Source: Mycolicibacterium sp. CBMA 247 (GTDB lineage Bacteria > Actinomycetota > Actinomycetes > Mycobacteriales > Mycobacteriaceae). Taken from it: a stretch of DNA of 64,000 bases. Location: contig NZ_VTGX01000003.1 in assembly GCF_009729095.1 (NCBI RefSeq), positions 186,001-250,000 on the forward strand, read 5' to 3'. The translations under genes and the position numbers were made by a program. Below, piece by piece: positions 16,704 to 25,762 of the stretch. A model generated the notes under the pieces. The model saw only the letters and a program-made list of their open reading frames with translations. It did not search any database and had not been told where the DNA came from. The first letter of the stretch is position 1. The number at the start of each line of letters is the position of its first letter.

Positions 16704-17963
16704 GTGACACAGAATCTCACCGAAGCGGTCGAGGGCGCCGCCCCCGGCTCCGGTTCAACGTTGGCTGCCGCCAACAACGGCTCAACGTTGACTGCCGCCA
16801 AGAACGGTTCAACGTTGGCTGCCGCCAACAAAGGCGAGCTGTTCGGGTCCTTCGACGTCAACGCCTTCCAGGTGCCCGGCGGTCGCGACGAGCTGTGGCG
16901 GTTCACCCCGCTCAAGCGGCTGCGCGGCCTGCACGACGGATCCGCCGTTGCGAATGGCAGTGCCGGCATCAAGGTGACCGAGCGGCCCGGCGTGACTGTC
17001 GAGACCGTCGGCCGTGACGACAAGCGGCTCGGCGAGGGCGGTGTACCCACCGATCGCGTTGCCGCCCAGGCTTTCTCGTCATTCGAAACAGCGACCGTGG
17101 TGACTGTGAAGCGGGACACCGAGGTGGCCGAGCCGATCGAGATCGTCATCGACGGGCCCGGTGCGGGCAGCGTGGCCTACGGCCACCTGCAGATCCGGGT
17201 CGAGGAGCTGTCCCGGGCCACGGTCGTGGTGGACCTGCGTGGCAGCGGAACCTACGCCGACAACGTCGAGATCATCGTTGGCGATTCGGCCGGTCTCGGA
17301 GTCATCTGGATCGCCGACTGGGCCGACGACATGGTCCATGTCAGCGCCCACCACGCCAAGGTCGGCAAGGACGCGGTGCTCGGGCACGTCAACGTCACCC
17401 TCGGTGGCGATGTCGTGCGCACCGCGGCCACCGTGCGATTCACCGGGCCCGGCGGTGATGCCAAGATGTTGGGCACCTACTTCGCCGACGACGGACAGCA
17501 TTTCGAGTCGCGGCTGTTGATCGACCACTCGTATCCCAACTGCAAGTCCGACGTGCTCTACAAGGGTGCGTTGCAGGGTGATCCGGAATCCAACAAGCCC
17601 GATGCGCACACGGTGTGGATCGGCGACGTGTTGATCCGGGCCGAGGCCACCGGTACCGACACCTTCGAGGTGAACCGCAACCTGGTGCTCACCGACGGTG
17701 CCCGCGCCGATTCGGTACCCAATCTCGAGATCGAGACCGGCGAGATCGTCGGCGCCGGGCACGCCAGTGCCACCGGACGATTCGACGACGAGCAGCTGTT
17801 CTACCTGCGCGCCCGCGGCATCCCCGAGGATCAGGCCCGTCGCCTCGTCGTGCGCGGATTCTTCAACGAGATCATCGCCAAGATCGCCGTCCCCGAGGTG
17901 CGCGAACGCCTGACCGCAGCTATTGAAAAAGAACTAGCCATCACTGAATCGAGAACCTCGTAG
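16704..17963 (+). CDS. sufD: SufD, Fe-S assembly complex subunit with N-terminal repeat insertion
   Basis: This 419-residue paralogue of SufB forms the SufB-SufD heterodimer and is needed for iron entry. The C-terminal region has GHASATGRFDDEQLFYLRARG with the conserved histidine. Translation begins at GTG 16704 directly after the sufB stop. Residues ~17-43 consist of three tandem copies of a nine-residue unit (NGSTLAAAN-like) encoded by a 27-base DNA repeat. This makes the protein longer than the M. tuberculosis homologue Rv1462 (about 397 residues, from memory). The insertion lies ahead of the folded core and is probably a flexible leader. Confidence 0.94.
   Translation: MTQNLTEAVEGAAPGSGSTLAAANNGSTLTAAKNGSTLAAANKGELFGSFDVNAFQVPGGRDELWRFTPLKRLRGLHDGSAVANGSAGIKVTERPGVTVETVGRDDKRLGEGGVPTDRVAAQAFSSFETATVVTVKRDTEVAEPIEIVIDGPGAGSVAYGHLQIRVEELSRATVVVDLRGSGTYADNVEIIVGDSAGLGVIWIADWADDMVHVSAHHAKVGKDAVLGHVNVTLGGDVVRTAATVRFTGPGGDAKMLGTYFADDGQHFESRLLIDHSYPNCKSDVLYKGALQGDPESNKPDAHTVWIGDVLIRAEATGTDTFEVNRNLVLTDGARADSVPNLEIETGEIVGAGHASATGRFDDEQLFYLRARGIPEDQARRLVVRGFFNEIIAKIAVPEVRERLTAAIEKELAITESRTS
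16752..16832 (+). repeat. 27-bp tandem repeat, three copies, in frame within sufD
   Basis: Copies at 16752-16778, 16779-16805 and 16806-16832 each begin GGTTCAACG or GGCTCAACG and end in GCCGCCAA(C/G)AA. Only a few bases differ between copies. Each unit adds nine codons, so copy number can change without a frameshift. This is a variable-number-repeat candidate. Confidence 0.92.
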
Positions 17964-17965
17964 TC

Positions 17966-18739
17966 ATGACCACTCTGGAAATCAAGGACCTGCACGTCTC
18001 GGTGAACGCTGCCGAAGGCGCTGAGAACACCGAGATCCCGATCCTCAAGGGTGTCGACCTCACCGTGAAGTCGGGGGAGACGCACGCGGTGATGGGCCCC
18101 AACGGCTCGGGCAAGTCGACGCTGTCCTACGCGATCGCCGGGCACCCCAAGTACACCGTCACCTCCGGTTCGATCATCCTTGACGGGCAGAACGTCCTCG
18201 AGATGAGCATCGACGAGCGGGCACGCGCGGGCCTCTTCCTGGCCATGCAGTACCCGGTCGAGGTGCCCGGGGTGTCGATGTCGAACTTCCTGCGCACGGC
18301 GGTCACCGCGGTCCGCGGCGAGGCTCCGAAGCTGCGCCACTGGGTCAAGGAAGTCAAGGCCGCGATGGACGAGCTGGAGATCGACCCGGCGTTCGGCGAG
18401 CGCAGCGTCAACGAGGGATTCTCCGGTGGCGAGAAGAAGCGCCACGAGATTCTGCAGCTCGGTCTGATCAAGCCAAAGATCGCGATCCTCGACGAGACCG
18501 ACTCGGGCCTGGACGTCGATGCGCTGCGGATCGTGAGCGAGGGTGTCAACCGCTACGCCGAAGCCGAGCACGGTGGCATCCTGCTGATCACCCACTACAC
18601 CCGGATCCTGCGCTACATCAGTCCGCAGTTCGTGCACGTGTTCGTCGGAGGCCGCATCGTGGAATCGGGCGGGCCGGAACTCGCCGACGAGCTCGAAGAG
18701 AACGGATACGTGCGCTTCACCCAAGCCGTCGGAGCCTGA
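17966..18739 (+). CDS. sufC: SufC, ATPase of the SufBCD complex
   Basis: This 257-residue ABC-type ATPase has Walker A MGPNGSGKST near residue 35, a FSGGEKKRHEIL signature near 152, Walker B KIAILDETDSGLDVDALR and the switch histidine in LLITHYTRILRYI. It has no membrane partner; it drives conformational changes of SufB-SufD during cluster assembly. The start is two bases after the sufD stop. The product corresponds to Rv1463. Confidence 0.95.
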   Translation: MTTLEIKDLHVSVNAAEGAENTEIPILKGVDLTVKSGETHAVMGPNGSGKSTLSYAIAGHPKYTVTSGSIILDGQNVLEMSIDERARAGLFLAMQYPVEVPGVSMSNFLRTAVTAVRGEAPKLRHWVKEVKAAMDELEIDPAFGERSVNEGFSGGEKKRHEILQLGLIKPKIAILDETDSGLDVDALRIVSEGVNRYAEAEHGGILLITHYTRILRYISPQFVHVFVGGRIVESGGPELADELEENGYVRFTQAVGA

Positions 18740-18766
18740 CATGGCGCGCACGCGAGGAGTACAACG

Positions 18767-20014
18767 ATGACCGCCTCGGCACGGACGGTGGACCTGGCCA
18801 GGATCAGAGCCGACTTCCCGATTCTGAACCGGGTCATGCGCGGCGGAAAGCAGTTGGCCTATCTGGATTCCGGGGCAACGTCGCAGAAGCCGCTGCAGGT
18901 GCTCGACGCCGAACGGGAGTTCCTCACCACCTCCAACGGCGCGGTGCACCGTGGTGCGCACCAGCTGATGGAGGAGGCCACCGACGCCTATGAGCAGGGC
19001 CGGGCTGACATCGCGGCGTTCGTCGGTGCCGAATCCGACGAGCTGGTGTTCACCAAGAACGCCACCGAGTCGATCAATCTGGTGTCATATGTGCTCGGGG
19101 ACAAGCGCTTTGACCAGAGCGTGGGCCCGGGGGACGTCATCGTCACCACCGAGCTCGAACACCACGCGAACCTGATTCCGTGGCAGGAGTTGGCCCAGCG
19201 TACCGGTGCGACGTTGCGCTGGTACGGGGTCACCGATGACGGCCGCATCGACCTGGACTCGCTGCAGCTCGACGAACGGGTCAAAGTGGTGGCATTCAGC
19301 CATCATTCGAACGTCACGGGCGCCGTTGCCCCGGTGGCCGAGCTGGTGTCCCGGGCCAAGGCGGTCGGTGCGCTCACCGTGCTGGATGCCTGCCAGTCGG
19401 TGCCGCACCAGCCGGTCGACTTCCACGCGCTCGACGTCGATTTCGGGGCCTTCTCAGGTCACAAGATGCTCGGGCCCACCGGTATCGGCGTGCTGTACGG
19501 GCGCCAACATCTGCTCAATGCGATGCCGCCGTTCATCACCGGCGGCTCCATGATCGAGACGGTCACGATGGAGCAGACCACCTACGCGCCGGCCCCGCAG
19601 CGTTTCGAGGCCGGCACGCCGATGACCTCGCAGGTGGTCGGATTGGCCGCTGCCGCACGGTATTTGAGCGACATCGGGATGGATGCGGTCGAGGAACACG
19701 AAGTGGAACTGGTCGCGGCCGCCCTCGATGGTCTGGCCTCGGTGCCGGGGGTGCGCATCATCGGGCCGCAGTCGACCGACCATCGCGGATCGCCGATCAG
19801 TTTCGTGGTCGACGGGATCCACGCCCACGATGTCGGGCAGGTGCTGGATGACGAGGGAGTCGCCGTCCGCGTCGGGCACCACTGCGCCTGGCCGCTGCAC
19901 CGCCGGTTCGGTATCGCCGCCAGCGCTCGTGCATCGTTCGCCGTGTACAACACGCTCGATGAGGTGGATCGCCTGGTGGCCGGCGTCGAACGTGCCGTGG
20001 AGTTCTTTTCGTGA
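18767..20014 (+). CDS. sufS: Cysteine desulfurase SufS
   Basis: This 415-residue PLP enzyme releases sulfur from cysteine as a persulfide for cluster assembly. The PLP-binding lysine is Lys233 in GAFSGHKMLGPTG, the cofactor-stacking histidine lies in TELEHHANLIPW, and the catalytic Cys373 is in VGHHCAWPLHRRFG, the short-loop arrangement of group II desulfurases. Start ATG 18767 follows GCGAGGAG. The 27 bases before it include a 15-mer that recurs twice in ripA. The product corresponds to Rv1464, and its sulfur acceptor is SufU downstream. Confidence 0.95.
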   Translation: MTASARTVDLARIRADFPILNRVMRGGKQLAYLDSGATSQKPLQVLDAEREFLTTSNGAVHRGAHQLMEEATDAYEQGRADIAAFVGAESDELVFTKNATESINLVSYVLGDKRFDQSVGPGDVIVTTELEHHANLIPWQELAQRTGATLRWYGVTDDGRIDLDSLQLDERVKVVAFSHHSNVTGAVAPVAELVSRAKAVGALTVLDACQSVPHQPVDFHALDVDFGAFSGHKMLGPTGIGVLYGRQHLLNAMPPFITGGSMIETVTMEQTTYAPAPQRFEAGTPMTSQVVGLAAAARYLSDIGMDAVEEHEVELVAAALDGLASVPGVRIIGPQSTDHRGSPISFVVDGIHAHDVGQVLDDEGVAVRVGHHCAWPLHRRFGIAASARASFAVYNTLDEVDRLVAGVERAVEFFS

Positions 20015-20048
20015 CGGCGGGTAGGAGCGCAGCGACCGGGGGCTGCGG

Positions 20049-20537
20049 ATGAGAATGGAACAGATGTACCAGGAAGTGATCCTGGACCACTACAAGCATC
20101 CACATCACCGCGGACTGCGGGAACCCTTTGCCGCCGAGGTGCACCACGTCAACCCGACCTGTGGAGACGAGGTGACTCTGCGGGTCGCGCTGTCCGACGA
20201 TGCCGAAACGGTGGCGGACGTCTCCTACGACGGGCAGGGCTGTTCGATCAGCCAGGCCGCCACCTCGGTGCTCACCGACCAGGTCATCGGCCAGAGCGTC
20301 GGCGATGCACTCAAGGCGGTCGAGGCATTCACCGAGATGATTTCCTCACGCGGCAACGTGGAGGGGGACGAAGATGTAATCGGTGACGGCATCGCATTCG
20401 CCGGCGTCGCCAAATACCCGGCGCGGGTGAAATGCGCGCTGCTGGGCTGGTTAGCTTTCAAGGCCGCACTGGCGGAGGCCAGGCCAATGAGTGGAGCGTT
20501 GGTACAGGCCAGCGACGATGTGAAGGAACAGCGATGA
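20049..20537 (+). CDS. sufU: SufU, zinc-dependent sulfurtransferase partner of SufS
   Basis: This 162-residue IscU-fold protein carries the SufU ligand set Cys38, Asp40, Cys65 and Cys129 (NPTCGDE, GQGCSIS, VKCALLGW). The insertion between the second and third cysteines is typical of SufU rather than IscU. In Gram-positive bacteria SufU takes the persulfide from SufS by zinc-ligand swapping. The start at ATG 20049 gives MRMEQMYQEVILDHYKHP; ATG 20055 is an alternative. The stop overlaps the sufT start (ATGA at 20534-20537). The product corresponds to Rv1465. Confidence 0.93.
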   Translation: MRMEQMYQEVILDHYKHPHHRGLREPFAAEVHHVNPTCGDEVTLRVALSDDAETVADVSYDGQGCSISQAATSVLTDQVIGQSVGDALKAVEAFTEMISSRGNVEGDEDVIGDGIAFAGVAKYPARVKCALLGWLAFKAALAEARPMSGALVQASDDVKEQR

Positions 20538-20875
20538 GCGAGACCACCTCTGACGAACTGCTCGCCGACCTCGAGGAGGCGATGCGTGACGTGGTGGACC
20601 CTGAATTGGGCATCAACGTCGTCGACCTGGGCCTGGTCTATGGACTCAACGTCGAGCAGGGTGATGAGGGTCCGGTCGCGTTGATCGACATGACACTCAC
20701 CTCGGCGGCCTGTCCGCTGACCGACGTGATCGAGGATCAGTCGCGCACCGCGCTGGTGGGCGCGGGTCTGGTCAACGAGATCAAGATCAACTGGGTCTGG
20801 AACCCGCCGTGGGGCCCGGACAAGATCACCGACGACGGCCGCGAACAGCTGCGGGCTCTCGGTTTCACCGTCTGA
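20534..20875 (+). CDS. sufT: SufT, metal-sulfur cluster assembly factor (DUF59/MIP18)
   Basis: This 113-residue single-domain protein shows the MIP18 signature VVDPELGINVVDLGLVYGLNV near residue 20 and a conserved cysteine in SAACPLTDVIEDQ. SufT-type proteins help deliver clusters to target enzymes. The start is ATG 20534, coupled to the sufU stop; the open frame upstream from 20432 is a shadow of sufU. It is the last gene of the suf operon and is convergent with the deacetylase gene, 17 bases away. The product corresponds to Rv1466. Confidence 0.93.
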   Translation: MSETTSDELLADLEEAMRDVVDPELGINVVDLGLVYGLNVEQGDEGPVALIDMTLTSAACPLTDVIEDQSRTALVGAGLVNEIKINWVWNPPWGPDKITDDGREQLRALGFTV

Positions 20876-20892
20876 CGCGGGCTGCGTTTCGA

Positions 20893-21618
20893 TCAGCCGA
20901 ATGCGTCTCTGAGGGTTACCGTCTGCAGATTGCGGCTGGTGATCAGGTCGTTGAGCTGGGCGTAGCAGTGGGTGATCGTCGGCAGGTTGGCGTGCGCGAG
21001 GATGATCTGCTGCGGGGTGAACGAGCGGGTGGCTGCCGCGATGAGGCTGGCTTCGTTTTCGGGGCGCGAATCGCCGATTGTCCCGCTCCACATCGTCACC
21101 GTCGTGTATCCGTGGTCGGCGGCGACCCCGTCGATGTCAGCATTGTGTACACCGAAGGGCGGCCGGAAGTACGGAGTGCCGTCGCTGCCATAGGTGTTGC
21201 GTAAGAAGTCGGCGTTGCGCTGGATCTGGTCGCCCACCTCCGCGAGGGACAACCGGGTCAGGTACGGGTGGGACCAGGTGTGGTTGCCCATCTGGATCTG
21301 ACCGGAGTCGACCATGGGCCGCAGTTCCGGCGCGTGGTCCGACCAGGACGCATTGGCGCCGTTGACGAAGAAGGTCAGTCTGGTCCCGGTGTCGCGGCAG
21401 AACTGCGCGAACGCGCCGACCACCGGACTGCTCGCGCCGTCGTCGACGGTCAGAGCCAGCTGGTTGCCGTCTCCGGGTAGTCGGGTGATCACGGCCACCG
21501 GCACTCTGGAGAGCGGAATGGGCACCCGGATGGCGCTCGCCGCGGGTGCCCGCGTCAGGGCTGCGATGACGCCCAACGTGATGCCGGCAAGCACGGTGCG
21601 CCGATCAACGCACGGCAT
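20893..21618 (-). CDS. Secreted polysaccharide deacetylase (NodB domain)
   Basis: This 241-residue carbohydrate esterase family 4-like protein has an N-terminus MPCVDRRTVLAGITLGVIAALTRAPAASA (shown in pieces: DRRTVLAG, hydrophobic core, APAASA). This is an export signal with a twin-arginine pair, probably Tat-dependent. NodB motifs follow: LTVDDGASS (metal aspartates), GNHTWSHPYL (metal histidines), YFRPPFGVHN and a late ILAHANLP. Such enzymes remove acetyl groups from peptidoglycan or other cell-wall sugars. It is the only gene on its strand here and sits where M. tuberculosis has fadE15, PE_PGRS29 and ctpD. Confidence 0.88.
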   Translation of the reverse strand: MPCVDRRTVLAGITLGVIAALTRAPAASAIRVPIPLSRVPVAVITRLPGDGNQLALTVDDGASSPVVGAFAQFCRDTGTRLTFFVNGANASWSDHAPELRPMVDSGQIQMGNHTWSHPYLTRLSLAEVGDQIQRNADFLRNTYGSDGTPYFRPPFGVHNADIDGVAADHGYTTVTMWSGTIGDSRPENEASLIAAATRSFTPQQIILAHANLPTITHCYAQLNDLITSRNLQTVTLRDAFG

Positions 21619-21674
21619 GTTCTGATGGTACTCAGATGCGGCGTGGCTGAGCCCAATTGCTTTCTGCTCCTTTT

Positions 21675-21693
21675 CTTCTCATATGCTGAGAAG
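21675..21693. promoter_or_regulatory. Palindrome upstream of trxA
   Basis: CTTCTCA-TATGC-TGAGAAG is a perfect seven-base inverted repeat in the 264-base gap between the deacetylase start (21618) and trxA (21883). It lies 57 bases upstream of the deacetylase gene and 190 bases before trxA, so it could be an operator for either gene. Flanking GCTCC and GGAGC extend the symmetry imperfectly. The rest of the gap holds nothing recognisable except the trxA ribosome site TTAGGAAAAAT. Confidence 0.35.
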
Positions 21694-21882
21694 GAGCTGT
21701 GGGGTCGAGGTGGCGCGTTTCCGGAAGGTTGGGCACAGTTCGGTCCAGGTTTGCGGTGGCCGGCCTGTGCTGAATGATGGACACGGCCGCTCGTGGGTCG
21801 AGACCGCCCCTGCTCGCGGGTTCGGGTTTGCTGTACCACAATGCTGGGAACAAGCGACCTCAGTTTTGACGTTAGGAAAAAT

Positions 21883-22257
21883 ATGAGTACGCAAGATCTC
21901 ACCGCAGATCAGTTCAATGACATCGTCAACGGCAATGACGTCGTTCTGGTGGATTTCTGGGCGTCGTGGTGCGGACCATGTCGTGCGTTTGCGCCGACGT
22001 TCAAGGCCGCCTCGGAAAAGCACCCCGACGTTGTCTTCGCCAAGGTGGACACCGAGGCCGAGCAGGGGCTCGCCGCGGCAGCCGACATCCGGTCGATCCC
22101 CACCCTGATGGCATTCAAAAAGGGCAAGTTGGTCTTCAACCAGGCCGGAGCGCTGCCGCCGGCGGCTCTGGAGGATCTGGTTCAGAAGATCAAGGAGTTC
22201 GACATCGACGCGGCCATGGAAGCGCAGGCCGCCAAGGACGACGCCGAACAGGTGTGA
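21883..22257 (+). CDS. trxA: Thioredoxin TrxA
   Basis: This 124-residue thioredoxin-fold protein has the redox motif W29-C30-G31-P32-C33 in FWASWCGPCRAF and the cis-proline region RSIPTLMAF. It has a C-terminal extension (EFDIDAAMEAQAAKDDAEQV) beyond the usual ~108-residue fold. It starts at ATG 21883 after AGGAAAA; the longer frame from 21793 has no support. It corresponds by size and position to Rv1470. The thioredoxin reductase trxB1 that follows trxA in M. tuberculosis is not present here. Confidence 0.92.
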   Translation: MSTQDLTADQFNDIVNGNDVVLVDFWASWCGPCRAFAPTFKAASEKHPDVVFAKVDTEAEQGLAAAADIRSIPTLMAFKKGKLVFNQAGALPPAALEDLVQKIKEFDIDAAMEAQAAKDDAEQV

Positions 22258-22271
22258 CGGCCGGCACGCGA

Positions 22272-22277
22272 TAGCGT
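22272..22277 (+). promoter_or_regulatory. Candidate -10 element for a leaderless echA12 transcript
   Basis: TAGCGT fits the mycobacterial TANNNT -10 pattern. The GTG at 22285 begins seven bases after its last T, exactly where transcription would start, so a leaderless mRNA beginning at that codon is likely. Confidence 0.4.
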
Positions 22278-22284
22278 GCTGTTC

Positions 22285-23106
22285 GTGACTGCGCAGAACG
22301 AATTCGTACTGGTTGACCGCCCCCGGCCGGATGTCGCCCTGGTGACCCTGAACCGGCCTGAGCGGATGAACTCCATGGCGTTCGACGTCATGGTCCCGCT
22401 CAAGGGTGTCCTGGAAGAGCTGCGTTACGACAACAGCGTGCGGGTGGTGGTGCTGACCGGGGCCGGCCGGGGGTTCTCGTCCGGGGCCGACCACAAGTCG
22501 GCCGGGTCGGTGCCGCACGTCGCCGGGTTGACCAGGCCGACGTACGCATTGCGGTCGATGGAAATCCTCGACGATGTGATTCTCGCCCTACGCAGACTGC
22601 ACCAGCCGGTGATCGCCGCGGTCAACGGCGCGGCAATCGGGGGTGGTCTGTGTCTGGCCCTGGCCTGTGACATCCGGGTTGCCGCCGAGGGCGCTTACTT
22701 CCGGGCCGCGGGGATCAACAACGGGCTCACGGCCAGTGAGCTGGGCTTATCCTACCTGTTGCCGCGGGCGATCGGGTCGTCGCGCGCCTTCGAGATCATG
22801 CTGACCGGCCGCGACGTGGATGCGCAGGAGGCATCGCGCATCGGGCTGGTGTCCAGCGTGGTGGCCGAGGAGGCTCTCCTGGACACCTGCTACACGATGG
22901 CGGACCGGATGGCGGTGTTCTCCCGGCCGGGTATCGAGTTGACCAAGCGCACACTTTGGAGTGGACTGGACGCCGCTAGCCTGGAGGGGCACATGCAGGC
23001 TGAGGGCCTGGGACAACTTTTCGTGCGCCTGCTCACCGCAAACTTTGAGGAAGCGGTTGCTGCGCGCGGCGAGAAACGCGACCCGGCCTTTACCGACGAG
23101 AAGTAA
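22285..23106 (+). CDS. echA12: Enoyl-CoA hydratase/isomerase family protein EchA12
   Basis: This is a crotonase-fold protein of about 273 residues. The oxyanion-hole segments are GRGFSSGADH and AVNGAAIGGGLCLALACDIR; the acidic residues used by true hydratases are not clearly in place, so the exact reaction is uncertain. It corresponds to Rv1472. The start is GTG 22285 (MTAQNEFVLV) on the evidence of a -10-like element ending seven bases before; GTG 22276 would add three residues. It is followed after 28 bases by the ABC-F gene, whose AGGAGG lies in between. Confidence 0.85.
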   Translation: MTAQNEFVLVDRPRPDVALVTLNRPERMNSMAFDVMVPLKGVLEELRYDNSVRVVVLTGAGRGFSSGADHKSAGSVPHVAGLTRPTYALRSMEILDDVILALRRLHQPVIAAVNGAAIGGGLCLALACDIRVAAEGAYFRAAGINNGLTASELGLSYLLPRAIGSSRAFEIMLTGRDVDAQEASRIGLVSSVVAEEALLDTCYTMADRMAVFSRPGIELTKRTLWSGLDAASLEGHMQAEGLGQLFVRLLTANFEEAVAARGEKRDPAFTDEK

Positions 23107-23134
23107 GACTACGAGCAACTAGGAGGACCGCAGC

Positions 23135-24763
<1,629 letters not shown>

Positions 24764-24785
24764 CAGCGAAATCTCAAGAACCGCC

Positions 24786-24814
24786 ACGTCTTCGGGAACG
24801 TAAATTTAAGACGT
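24786..24814. promoter_or_regulatory. Inverted repeat upstream of the small HTH gene
   Basis: ACGTCTT (24786-24792) and AAGACGT (24808-24814) are perfect inverted arms separated by 15 bases containing an AT-rich core TAAATTTAAG. This lies in the 129-base gap between the ABC-F gene and the small helix-turn-helix gene and may be an operator or promoter region for the latter. Confidence 0.35.
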
Positions 24815-24892
24815 TGGACAAATCGCCCCATCGATGTGTGGGCGGTTTCTACTCTGGGTATCCGTCGGGGCATCACGAGCGGGGAGATGTCG

Positions 24893-25087
24893 ATGAGAGA
24901 AATGAACAACAGGCGCGACGAGTTGCTGACCGAGCTGCGCAAGGCGTATGAGGGGGGTGCCAGCATCCGCTCGCTGGTGGCAGCGACCGGACGTTCCTAC
25001 GGCTCGATCCACAGCTTGCTGCGCGAGTCGGGAACGACGATGCGCAGCCGCGGCGGGCCCAATCACCGCACCCGGTCCACGGCATGA
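24893..25087 (+). CDS. Small helix-turn-helix protein (Rv1473A-like)
   Basis: This short basic protein of 64 residues starts at ATG 24893 (MREMNNRRDELL); ATG 24887 would add two residues. GGGGAG six bases before ATG 24893 decides the start. The sequence ELRKAYEGGASIRSLVAATGRSYGSIHSLLRESGTTMRSRGG reads as a resolvase-like helix-turn-helix, with ATGRSYGSIHSLL as the recognition part, and an arginine-rich tail. It corresponds to Rv1473A, annotated as a possible regulator. Its target is not known. It is convergent with the TetR gene. Confidence 0.8.
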   Translation: MREMNNRRDELLTELRKAYEGGASIRSLVAATGRSYGSIHSLLRESGTTMRSRGGPNHRTRSTA

Positions 25088-25115
25088 CGAGCACAACCGC
25101 TGTGCGGTAACGGAT

Positions 25116-25694
25116 TCAGCGATCCGTCGGGGTCTGCTGGCGCACGCTGGCCTCTACCAGGTCGAGGACGGCGCTGAGATTTTTCGGGTCCTCGCCCGAG
25201 GCCAGCCGGGCCACCAGGCCGTCGAGCACGAGGTCCAGGTAGATGTGCAGGACCGCACTGGGTACGTCGTCACGTAGGCGCCCGGCCTGCTTCTGCCGGC
25301 GTAGACGCTCCGTGGTGGCAGCGGTCAGCTCGGCTGACCGGTCCGCCCAGCCCTGGTGAAAGGCCGGGTCGTTGCGCAGTTTTCGGGCGATCTCCAGCCG
25401 GGTGGCCAGCCAGTCGAACTGCTCGGGTGCGGCCAGCATGTTTCGCATCACCTGGATCAGGCCCTCGCGGGCGGCCACTTCGGCCATCCGCTCGGCGTCC
25501 TCGCGGGCCAGTTCGAAGAACAAGGTGTCCTTGTCCTTGAAGTGGTGAAAGATTGCGCCGCGCGACAGCCCGATGGTTTCTTCGAGCCGCCGCACGGTCG
25601 CACTCTCGTATCCGTATTGACCGAAGCAGCGCCGGGCGCCGTCGAGTATCTGACGGCGCCGGGCCGCGAGATGGTCGTCCGTCACCCGGGGCAC
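25116..25694 (-). CDS. TetR-family transcriptional regulator next to acn (Rv1474c-like)
   Basis: This 192-residue TetR repressor has an N-terminal helix-turn-helix (residues ~10-55, ending ATVRRLEETIGLSRGAIFHHFKDKDTLF). The remainder is the all-helical ligand and dimer domain. It lies 68 bases downstream of aconitase on the same strand, as Rv1474c does in M. tuberculosis, and may be co-transcribed with it; control of acn in response to iron or redox state is a reasonable inference. Confidence 0.9.
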   Translation of the reverse strand: MPRVTDDHLAARRRQILDGARRCFGQYGYESATVRRLEETIGLSRGAIFHHFKDKDTLFFELAREDAERMAEVAAREGLIQVMRNMLAAPEQFDWLATRLEIARKLRNDPAFHQGWADRSAELTAATTERLRRQKQAGRLRDDVPSAVLHIYLDLVLDGLVARLASGEDPKNLSAVLDLVEASVRQQTPTDR

Positions 25695-25762
25695 TTAAGC
25701 TACTCCTCGCGTGAGCGCTCGTCGGCGCTGTCCCTTAGCTGCTTCGGTCAGTCTGGTCAGGA

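Noticed and set aside
16752..16832. sufD repeat array considered as a CRISPR array
   Set aside because: Repeats are directly adjacent with no spacers and lie within a coding frame.
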